Below are positions 26,682-32,630 of a DNA stretch of 64,000 bases, one piece after another. A program made the translations under genes and the position numbers. Source of the stretch: Galactobacter caseinivorans (GTDB lineage Bacteria; Actinomycetota; Actinomycetes; Actinomycetales; Micrococcaceae); contig NZ_QQXL01000006.1 of assembly GCF_003640665.1 (NCBI RefSeq), positions 1 to 64,000 of the forward strand. Direction: 5' to 3'. The notes below the pieces were generated by a model that was not told the origin of the DNA, ran no database searches, and saw nothing but the letters and a program-made list of their open reading frames with translations. The first letter of the stretch is position 1. Every line of letters starts with the position of its first letter.

Positions 26682-27998
26682 TTGAGCGAACCCACCAACT
26701 CACTCGTCCTCACCCCCGCATCCACCATCACCCCGCGCCGGCAACGATGGGTTTGGCAGAACCTAATGCCAGCTGGCACCGCCACAACATGCGCAGGCAA
26801 GGGCGGCGAAGGCAAGACAACACTCGTGATCTCCGTCGCGGCGAAACTCACCCGAGGCACCCTCGAAGGTGATTACTACGGCAAGCCGTCAGCGGTCATC
26901 ATTGTTGGTCCCGAAGACGACTGGGGGCCAGTCATGGTTCCCCGGTTCATCGCCGCAGGCGCAGACCTCGACAAGGTATTCCAGGTTGCAATCCGCACCG
27001 TCTCCGAAAACTGGGAAGGCGAACGAGAACTGCGCTTCCCCGTGGACACTCTCATGATGGAACAGGCCATTCAGCAGACCGGCGCGAAGATGATCGTCCT
27101 CGACCCGGCCCCGGCACTCATGCAAGGAGACATGAACAAGGTCCAAGACGTACGCCAAGCAATGGGCCCGCTCATCGCCCTAGCGCAAAAGTACGACCTC
27201 GCCCTCGTACTCATCAATCACTTCGCCAAGGGACAAAGCTCCGTGTCCTCGAAGCTCTCAGGCTCGCACGCCTGGCGTGATGCCGTGCGTTCATTCTTGG
27301 CCTTCGCCAAGGACGAGGACAGCGGGGAGCGAGTCATGACCGTGGACAAGAACAACTACGCCACGGATCTGGGGTCCTACTCCTTCGAGATCGTCTCCGA
27401 GGACGTGGAAACACCCGACGGCACAGTCAGCGTCGGCCGAGCAATCTTCGGTGGCCCCACGGACACGACCGTGGGGCAGATCCTCGCCCGACAAGCAGTA
27501 GGAGGCGACGACGAGGGCGAACAGGAGGACCGCAACGCTGCCCAAGAGTTTGTCCTCGACTTCCTCAAAGGCCGCGACGATGGCGAAGCACCAGCCGGAG
27601 ACGTCATCAAAGCCGGACGCGCAGCAGGGTTCAGTGACAACGATATGAAGAACGCTCGAAAGCGGTGTCGAGAACCGAAGATCGCTAGTCGCAAAGCTGC
27701 CTTTGGAGCCGGGTGGGTATGGGCAGTCGAAGACTCGCTCGAAGGAGTCACCGAACCTCCGAAGGTGTCGAAGGAGTCGAAGGAGTCACCTCCTACGGAC
27801 ATGACCCCTTCGCGACACCTTCGAACTGTCCCCACCCAAGGAGTCACTCAAGGTGTCATCCCCGCAAACCTGACACCTTCGACACCTTCGAGCGATCCCC
27901 TGACACCTTCGACGTGTCCACTGCACAAAGAAGAAGACGTTCACGGGTGCTACACCTGCAACCAAATCGCACAGCGCCCCGACCTCTTCACCGCCTGA
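26682..27998 (+). CDS. RepA-like AAA ATPase (replicative helicase type)
   Basis: A 438-residue protein of the hexameric RepA/AAA_25 type. Walker A AGKGGEGKTTLV is near residue 45-55. VIIVGPEDDW follows, then Walker B MIVLDPAPAL and the sensor-like LVLINHFAKG. A helical domain follows, then a Thr/Pro/Ser-rich tail of about 90 residues encoded by the iteron array, ending in a Cys-containing motif (CPLHKEEDVHGCYTC). The TTG start at 26682 has CGGAG upstream. Probably unwinds the element's origin. The ATPase in the same slot of element 2 is unrelated. Confidence 0.82.
   Translation: MSEPTNSLVLTPASTITPRRQRWVWQNLMPAGTATTCAGKGGEGKTTLVISVAAKLTRGTLEGDYYGKPSAVIIVGPEDDWGPVMVPRFIAAGADLDKVFQVAIRTVSENWEGERELRFPVDTLMMEQAIQQTGAKMIVLDPAPALMQGDMNKVQDVRQAMGPLIALAQKYDLALVLINHFAKGQSSVSSKLSGSHAWRDAVRSFLAFAKDEDSGERVMTVDKNNYATDLGSYSFEIVSEDVETPDGTVSVGRAIFGGPTDTTVGQILARQAVGGDDEGEQEDRNAAQEFVLDFLKGRDDGEAPAGDVIKAGRAAGFSDNDMKNARKRCREPKIASRKAAFGAGWVWAVEDSLEGVTEPPKVSKESKESPPTDMTPSRHLRTVPTQGVTQGVIPANLTPSTPSSDPLTPSTCPLHKEEDVHGCYTCNQIAQRPDLFTA
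27741..27910 (+). repeat. Iteron-like 9-bp repeats, candidate origin of element 1
   Basis: GAAGG(T/A)GTC or its complement GACACCTTC occurs about ten times. Plus-sense GAAGG(T/A)GTC is at 27741, 27761, 27770 and 27779, with the last three in perfect tandem. GACACCTTC is at 27814, 27872, 27881 and 27902. CAAGG variants are at 27837 and 27849. All lie inside the 3' part of the ATPase gene. This is the usual place for initiator-binding iterons in plasmids and phage satellites. Confidence 0.65.
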
Positions 27999-28013
27999 AC
28001 AAACCACGCCCCC

Positions 28014-28044
28014 AGGGCCAGCATCCATCACGGGTGCTGGCCCT
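28014..28044 (+). terminator. Hairpin after the RepA-like gene
   Basis: AGGGCCAGCA (28014-28023) pairs with TGCTGGCCCT (28035-28044), just after the ATPase stop and before the next ribosome site. Confidence 0.55.
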
Positions 28045-28066
28045 GCCTCATCTCCAGGAGCACATC

Positions 28067-28279
28067 ATGAACGACCCACGCCAGGGCTACCACCGCTCAT
28101 CCATCACGCGCGTAGTCGAACAGAAATACCTCAACCCCGACGGCAGCAAAGTCCCCGGCATGACCATCCAACGCAACGGCCGCGGACTCGTCCACCTCAC
28201 CCCCACCGAGGCCCGACGCATCGCCGCAGCCCTCAACCGCACCGCCAACGACATAGCCGCCAAGGAGGCCCAGCAGTGA
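28067..28279 (+). CDS. Small element protein (70 aa)
   Basis: 70 residues: PDGSKVPGMTIQRNGRGLVHL, then a helix LTPTEARRIAAALNRTANDIAAKEAQQ. The protein at 63166 in element 2 has the same plan and the same EAQQ end. ATG has AGGAG upstream, and the stop overlaps the next GTG. Function unknown; it resembles the following small proteins in having a strand-rich half followed by one helix. Confidence 0.65.
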   Translation: MNDPRQGYHRSSITRVVEQKYLNPDGSKVPGMTIQRNGRGLVHLTPTEARRIAAALNRTANDIAAKEAQQ

Positions 28280-28476
28280 GCACCCTTCCCACCGCCGAAG
28301 CCACCTCCTACCTGGACGTGCCAGGCCAACCCCGGCGCGTGCGCATCACCTGCCCACGCTGCCACTACCCACACACCTACGCCGCACCCCGATACCGCAC
28401 CAGCCCCACCACCACGCAGCTCTGCGGACTCAGCGGCGCACTCATCCTCACCACCGGATTGGACCGCACCACATGA
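28276..28476 (+). CDS. Small single-CxxC protein (66 aa)
   Basis: Nearly identical to 63369-63575 through TLPTAEATSYLDVPGQPRRV, CPRC and RTSPTTTQLCGL. One CPRC pair plus a later Cys could bind metal. GTG 28276 overlaps the previous stop (GTGA). The strong conservation between otherwise exchanged modules suggests an important role. Not a known family to me. Confidence 0.7.
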   Translation: MSTLPTAEATSYLDVPGQPRRVRITCPRCHYPHTYAAPRYRTSPTTTQLCGLSGALILTTGLDRTT

Positions 28477-28694
28477 GCTACACAAGCCACGAAAGCCTCT
28501 ACCGCCGCCGCTGGATCGAAGGTGAAACCCTCCGCGTGGACCACGCCAACATGCTCACCGGCGACCCCACCACACCAACAACACCAGGTATCGCGCTCAT
28601 CGCCCGGGACCACCACATACTGCTCTGCATCACCACCGAACACGCCCTGCAACTCCACGAACAACTCACCGACGCTCTGGGAGAAAGCAATTGA
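28473..28694 (+). CDS. Small element protein (73 aa)
   Basis: 73 residues, strand-rich start (RRRWIEGETLRVDHANML), then IALIARDHHILLCITTEHALQLHEQLTDALGE. The tail has the A-x-x-L-x-x-x-L pattern seen in its neighbours. It overlaps both flanking genes by 4 bases. Confidence 0.6.
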   Translation: MSYTSHESLYRRRWIEGETLRVDHANMLTGDPTTPTTPGIALIARDHHILLCITTEHALQLHEQLTDALGESN

Positions 28695-28888
28695 GCGGCC
28701 CCCGCCACATCCCGACCCCGTTAATGGGCCGCGTATTCGCCCGCAACTGGATCCACGACGACGGCCAGCCCCGACCCAGCATCGTCCTCTACCGCACAGA
28801 CAACAAAGTCGCCGTCGTCCTCTCCGCCGAAGAAGCGTTCACCCTCTCCAACACCCTCGTAGACGCCGCCGAAGGCCTCACCAAATAA
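28691..28888 (+). CDS. Small element protein (65 aa), TTG start
   Basis: 65 residues; VFARNWIHDDGQPRPSIVLYRTDNKVAVVLSAEEAFTLSNTLVDAAEGLTK has the same strand-then-helix plan as its neighbours. The TTG start is inferred from the 4-base overlap (TTGA) with the previous stop and GAGAAAG upstream. Confidence 0.5.
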   Translation: MSGPRHIPTPLMGRVFARNWIHDDGQPRPSIVLYRTDNKVAVVLSAEEAFTLSNTLVDAAEGLTK

Positions 28889-29014
28889 GGACCACCATGA
28901 ACCACCGACCCAGACCACCGCCGGTTGACACGGCACCGCGTTTTCCCGCCCAACCAGGGCACCAACCAGAAACCGGCCCACACAGGGCCACCCACAGACG
29001 TCCAAGGAGGACAC

Positions 29015-29827
29015 ATGAGTACCGCACTGCATACCTACTTCGCCCAAGCCGCCAACAGCTTCAAGGCGCCGCTGCCCACACCCAGCAACATGCCCCATCC
29101 CATGCCCGACTACTCCACCAGCGGCCTCACCGCCGCAGCACGCAGCGCCTACCGAGACGGGCGCGACCCCGCCACCGACCCCGAGGTCATCCGCCAAGCC
29201 ATCGGCCACATCCTGGCCAACAACGGCGTATCCGGCGCGCTCTCCATGGACATTCGCGAGCTGGAAAACCAAGCCAAGCGAGAGGCCTACACCAAGGTGC
29301 TCCCCACCTGGCACAAGGAAGCGAGGGAAGCCGCCAAAACCGTCAACGATGCCGCCACGCAACTGCCCGCCGGCTCATCACTCAACGCGATCATGAACGG
29401 CACCGACGCATCCCTCATCGCTCTGGCTGCCCCGGCAGTCCAAGCCGCCTCCCTCCTCGAAGCGTGGGAGCGACTCATCAACGAACCCGCCGGAAACGCT
29501 GGCAACGCCGCCGGGCCAACCAATGCCCGACCGGCCCTATTCACACCGACCCTCAACCAGGTCCTCAACAACGACTCACGCCACGGTGTCCTAGACCTCG
29601 TCCAAGCCGGTTGGACGCTGGACCCCGCCAAGGACTGGCAAGAAGTCCAGGCCCGCTACACCGCACTGAACAACGTCGAAGAGAACATTCACCAGCGCAT
29701 CGAGCAAGACACCAACGCCCGAGCAAACGGCACCAGCACAGCTACCCGCGGCGGTTACCAATGGCACGCAGCAGTTTGCCGCCACGCTGCCGCCCCCGCG
29801 TTCAACACCCTGCCCAGCTACAACTAA
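29015..29827 (+). CDS. Unknown element protein (270 aa)
   Basis: 270 residues, rich in Ala, Asn and Gln and mostly helical. Recognisable stretches are MSTALHTYFAQAANSF, YRDGRDPATDPEVIRQAIGHIL and ARYTALNNVEENIHQRIEQD. No known motif. An excellent AAGGAGG precedes ATG 29015. It is the largest unexplained gene in element 1, in the region where satellites often carry helper-interfering or accessory genes; that role is speculation. Codons are markedly C- and A-rich compared with host genes. Confidence 0.65.
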   Translation: MSTALHTYFAQAANSFKAPLPTPSNMPHPMPDYSTSGLTAAARSAYRDGRDPATDPEVIRQAIGHILANNGVSGALSMDIRELENQAKREAYTKVLPTWHKEAREAAKTVNDAATQLPAGSSLNAIMNGTDASLIALAAPAVQAASLLEAWERLINEPAGNAGNAAGPTNARPALFTPTLNQVLNNDSRHGVLDLVQAGWTLDPAKDWQEVQARYTALNNVEENIHQRIEQDTNARANGTSTATRGGYQWHAAVCRHAAAPAFNTLPSYN

Positions 29828-29845
29828 CCCACACAAACCAGCCCC

Positions 29846-29880
29846 ACGCCGCCCCGCCCCTCAACCAGTCGGGGCGGCGT
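29846..29880 (+). terminator. Hairpin after the 270-aa gene
   Basis: ACGCCGCCCCG (29846-29856) pairs with CGGGGCGGCGT (29870-29880). Confidence 0.55.
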
Positions 29881-29950
29881 TCCGCTGCTCATGCCACTCC
29901 ACCCTCTGCACCCACAGACCCGAACTACTCAGAGAAGGATCAGCATTCCT

Positions 29951-30184
29951 ATGAACACTCGTAAGCAACAAGCAAACGCATTCTTCGCCACCCTCAACCA
30001 AGCAACCCAAGCCGAAGAAACCTTCAACACCATCCGCGAACAGCGAGCCAACCAACCACCCGAACCCACCACCCACACCTACACCGAACAAGACCAAGCA
30101 CAACACCACGAGGACATGCTCCAAGCCTCACTAAGCGTCTTCGACAACCTCGGGAAACGCGGGCCAAACGACCTCTGGCACTAA
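29951..30184 (+). CDS. Small element protein (77 aa)
   Basis: 77 residues, Gln/Asn/Thr-rich: ANAFFATLNQATQAEETFNTIREQRANQ, a Thr/Pro linker, and DMLQASLSVFDNLGKRGPNDLWH. Helical, no known motif. GAAGGA lies about 11 bases before ATG 29951. The partial gene at 63868 in element 2 also opens with a short Asn/Gln-rich helix and may be its positional counterpart. Confidence 0.5.
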   Translation: MNTRKQQANAFFATLNQATQAEETFNTIREQRANQPPEPTTHTYTEQDQAQHHEDMLQASLSVFDNLGKRGPNDLWH

Positions 30185-30262
30185 CAGCGAGCACCCCACC
30201 GCGACGGTGAAACACGCTGACCTGACAGCGCCCCCGGACAGGCAGAACCCGGAGCCGACCAG

Positions 30263-30304
30263 GCGACTAGGGCCCCACCCCACCCCTCCGGGGGCCCTAG
30301 TTGC
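30263..30304 (+). terminator. Hairpin closing the 29015-30184 gene block
   Basis: A 14-bp stem with one G-T pair (30263-30276 with 30291-30304). The rest of 30185-30483 shows no gene. Confidence 0.6.
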
Positions 30305-30483
30305 CCGCTACGCGTTTAGCCACCTCTCTCTCGGGGCTTTTCTCCGGCGTCGGACATTCCGCGGGGTCCCCGTGCTGGTCCCTGCATGACTACGAGCTAG
30401 ATGGGCGGCCACTACACGCGATCACGGTTCATCCGAACGATCGGCATCCGCTTCACCACCCATCGACTGTGCAAAAATGGGCC

Positions 30484-30648
30484 ATGCCTAAATACGAAGT
30501 GAATGAGATGTCAGGTACTTGCTCCAAGTGCAATAAGACCGGGGTCTTCACAGCTGTGACCGTGCATGAGAACCCCCCTCCAGCGGGCACCACCCGCGTT
30601 GGCGCGTGCCCCAACTGCGGGGACACCCAACTCTTCGCCGAGGCATAA
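30484..30648 (+). CDS. Small zinc-ribbon protein (54 aa)
   Basis: MPKYEVNEMSGTCSKCNKTGVFTAV, then GACPNCGDTQLFAEA: two CxxC knuckles about 26 residues apart, the pattern of a zinc ribbon. ATG 30484 has no strong ribosome site, so the start is tentative. Such proteins often bind nucleic acid or polymerase; role here unknown. Confidence 0.5.
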   Translation: MPKYEVNEMSGTCSKCNKTGVFTAVTVHENPPPAGTTRVGACPNCGDTQLFAEA

Positions 30649-30685
30649 TCCGCGCCGAGACTCTGCAGTCAAGTGGCCTCAGCGT

Positions 30686-30775
30686 GGACATGCTTCGTAG
30701 AGATCCCACGTCAGATTGGCTAGCCTCGACAGCCAAATCGAGCGCATCCGAAACGACGTCAAGATCGTCCTCGAA
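30686..30775 (-). pseudogene. Scar of a second integrase 3' end
   Basis: These 90 bases match 58339-58428 (the 3' end of the element 2 integrase and its flank) at 80 of 90 positions by hand alignment. On the minus strand they encode FEDDLDVVSDALDLAVEASQSD, against FEDDLDVVADALDLAVEASQSE in the intact gene, but no stop follows and the 5' part is missing. Element 1 therefore carries a remnant of an element-2-like left end. Confidence 0.75.
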
Positions 30776-31169
30776 TCTGAGTCGATGCGGCTGGCCCGTG
30801 ACGAGCGCCAAGACATGGTGCGGATGCTCGCCGATGAGGGCGTCAGCACCCGGGCCATCGCTCCGATTGTTGGCGTCCTCGGCTCAGGTGAAGCGCGACA
30901 TTCGAGACTCCTCAACTGGCTCATTTGAGCCAGTTGAACCCTGCGCTGTCATCGGCAATGACGGCCGCACCCGCCCCAGGCAGCGCGCGCCGGGCCGCGT
31001 CTACCGCAAGCGCGTCGAAGACCCCGTGCTCGGCACCGTGCTGCTCTCGTGGAAAGGCAACGAGCCGGGCCGAGCCCGCTGGTCCAACAAGACCACAGGT
31101 GTCGACGGCATGTGCTCGCCCCACCGCGACCCCAAACGTTTCCACGCGACGTTGGGGCACCTGCTGTGA
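30716..31169 (+). pseudogene. Frameshifted HTH regulator, copy 1
   Basis: An HTH segment, RQDMVRMLADEGVSTRAIAPIVGV, is followed by loss of frame. The expected continuation (SAQVKRDIRDSS, then a GNDGRTRP-type tail) is in the next frame, consistent with one extra C at about 30877-30880. The 5' part overlaps the integrase scar, so the gene may also be a fusion. The tail continues to 31169 with unrelated sequence. Confidence 0.6.
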
Positions 31170-31186
31170 CGCCTCCCAGCGTCCAG

Positions 31187-31205
31187 CGTCTCAGTATCTG
31201 AGACG
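31187..31205. promoter_or_regulatory. 19-bp perfect palindrome, operator candidate
   Basis: CGTCTCAGTATCTGAGACG: 8-bp arms around a 3-base centre, 71 bases before the gene at 31276. The same arms with the same spacing occur at 49696-49714 in the chromosome. Confidence 0.55.
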
Positions 31206-31275
31206 ATCGAAACGCCCTGGCTACTCTCATTTGCGAGGCGGCGCAATCGGCGCCGCCCCCACGAAAGGCATCATC

Positions 31276-31557
31276 ATGGCTGCGAGAAACCCAAACCACT
31301 ACCACCGCCACACCGCGCCTGAGCGCCCCGACGAACCAGTTCAAGATGGTGCACTTTTTCGGGTTATCGCCAGAGAGGCAGGCGGCACGCACGCGAAGGT
31401 AGATGTCCACTTGAAGAATCCGAGCTGCAAGGTGGACGCTGGAACCCCTGGTTGCAACTGCCCGGTAGTGAAAACCGTCGATGTGGCTACATGGAACGCA
31501 AACTGCGGCAAGCCGATGCCGAACGGCAAGAGCTCGCACGCGATCATGTACATCTAG
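31276..31557 (+). CDS. Small element protein (93 aa)
   Basis: 93 residues with a His/Asn-rich start, a central strand-rich FRVIAREAGGTHAKVDVHLKN, and four Cys (in KNPSCKVDAGTPGCNCPVV and NANCGKP) that could bind metal or form disulfides. GAAAGG lies 7 bases before ATG 31276. It is a single-gene unit with a palindrome upstream and a strong terminator downstream, the typical layout of a cargo gene expressed from the integrated state. No known family. Confidence 0.65.
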   Translation: MAARNPNHYHRHTAPERPDEPVQDGALFRVIAREAGGTHAKVDVHLKNPSCKVDAGTPGCNCPVVKTVDVATWNANCGKPMPNGKSSHAIMYI

Positions 31558-31571
31558 GAGGACTTGGAGCT

Positions 31572-31603
31572 GGGCGGGGTAACTTCGGTTGCCCCGCCCT
31601 TTT
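31572..31603 (+). terminator. Strong intrinsic terminator with UUCG tetraloop
   Basis: A 12-bp stem (31572-31583 with 31588-31599) closed as C(TTCG)G and followed by TTTT. Confidence 0.9.
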
Positions 31604-31698
31604 CGTCGTTCCACCCCTACCCCGTGGGCCTGCCACCACCGGGGACAAGGGACGCGCCCGGGGAGGCGATTTTGTTCTGTATGGGTTAGGGGATCTCT

Positions 31699-32043
31699 GA
31701 CGAGCGCCAGGACATGGTGCGGATGCTCGCCGATGAGGGCATGAGCACGCGGGCGATTGCACCGGTCGTTGGGGCTGGATTCAACACCGTGGCCCGCGAC
31801 ATCCGAGAAACGGCAACTGTATCAACTGGTACAGACGGGCCCAGCGAGCCCCGCACTGTTCTGGGCAATGAGGGTCGCACCTACACGCCCGCCTCCATCG
31901 AAGACGCCGAAGCCCATGCGATCACTGTCCATTCACTGTCCATCGGCGTGACAACCATTGGCTATCGGGTGCCACAGTTGCACACCGAGTTCCGTGTCAT
32001 TCCGGGGATTCTGATACTGAGCGACACCAGACGATCCGCGTGA
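31699..32043 (+). pseudogene. Truncated HTH regulator, copy 2
   Basis: DERQDMVRMLADEGMSTRAIAPVVGAGFNTVARDIRE is an HTH domain like copy 1, followed by NEGRTYTPAS. An in-frame stop at 31687-31689 and the lack of the N-terminal helix show 5' truncation. An internal ATG at 31714 could still start a shortened protein. The last part runs through the right arm site. Confidence 0.55.
31923..31941 (+). repeat. Paired 8-bp direct repeat, candidate integrase arm site (right end)
   Basis: CACTGTCC at 31923-31930 and 31934-31941 (period 11), within 22 bases identical to 22938-22959. It lies 119 bases before the right 62-bp core. Confidence 0.55.
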
Positions 32044-32060
32044 TTACGGGCCCGGTCAAA

Positions 32061-32122
32061 CTTGAAAACCAGTGTTGGGTAACCCCCAACCAAGGGTTCA
32101 AATCCCTTACCTTCCGCGTAGA
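32061..32122 (+). repeat. attR core of element 1 (62-bp direct repeat)
   Basis: Identical to 22815-22876. It is the displaced 3' half of the original tRNA-Ser(TGA), without its 5' half. Confidence 0.93.
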
Positions 32123-32127
32123 TACTG

Positions 32128-32159
32128 GGAAGCACGCACCTCACGGGGTGCGTGCTTCC
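32128..32159 (+). terminator. Original host terminator of tRNA-Ser(TGA)
   Basis: GGAAGCACGCACC (32128-32140) pairs with GGTGCGTGCTTCC (32147-32159), in the same position relative to the core as the element-supplied hairpin at 22883. Confidence 0.75.
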
Positions 32160-32200
32160 TGGCGTTTCGGGGGGCGATTCGGGGCCGAAACGCCTCCCCC

Positions 32201-32588
32201 GAAGCGGGCCTATCGCCCCCAAGCGCCCCTCAGGCCCGCTCCTCGTCGATAAGCCCGCTTCCCCCGCGCCGACGGACCTCACGACGCCGACGACGCCGAC
32301 GAGCCGAACACGCCGAGCGCGAGAGCCGGAGCCGGAACGTCTCCCCGAAGCAGGCCTATCGCTCCCAAGCACTCCTCAAGCCCGCTTCTCGTCGATAAGC
32401 CCGCTCGGCTCGCGCCGACGGACCTCACGACGCCCACGATGCCCGCGCCCGCGCCCGAAGCCGGCCACGGACGTCGAGCCCAGAGCCGGAACGTCTCCTC
32501 GAAGCGGGCCTATCGCTCCCAAGCACCCCTCAAGCCCGCTTCTCGTCGATAAGCCCGCTTGGCTCGCGCCGACGGACCTCACGACGCC
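32201..32588. repeat. Three copies of a folded intergenic repeat (about 88 bp each)
   Basis: Units start at 32201, 32347 and 32501. Each has a GAAGCRGGCCTATCG arm, a CAAGC(C)CGCTTCTCG middle and a CGATAAGCCCGCT arm, then CGACGGACCTCACGACGCC. The outer arms are inverted repeats, so each unit can fold. Related units lie at 57901 and 58014. The 508-bp gap otherwise holds no gene. Confidence 0.75.
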
Positions 32589-32630
32589 CACGAGCCGAAC
32601 ACGCCGAACACGCCGAGCGCTCACCACCAC

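Larger units (their letters stand above)
22815..32122. mobile_element. Integrated element 1 (satellite-like or integrative plasmid), about 9.3 kb
   Basis: Bounded by the 62-bp direct repeat in tRNA-Ser(TGA). Contents left to right: integrase and repressor (minus); operators; excisionase; small conserved proteins; an AAA ATPase of RepA type with internal iterons; overlapping genes of 65-73 codons; two unknown proteins; a zinc-ribbon protein; decayed HTH genes and an integrase scar; one small protein. No capsid, portal, tail, terminase or conjugation gene is seen. This suits a phage satellite or a site-specific integrative plasmid. It shares near-identical blocks with the element starting at 58166. 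Confidence 0.85.

Noticed and set aside
28522-29964. 480-codon open frame on the plus strand across element 1
   Set aside because: It overlaps four better-supported genes in other frames. It is made of Pro, Arg, His and Gln runs expected from an out-of-frame reading of C-rich DNA.
30548-30811. Minus-strand frame with an integrase-like C-terminus taken as a gene
   Set aside because: Only the last 25 or so residues match an integrase; the catalytic part is missing, so I list it as a scar.
32201-32588. CRISPR array
   Set aside because: The repeats are too long, too few and self-complementary over their whole length, and no cas genes are present anywhere in the window.
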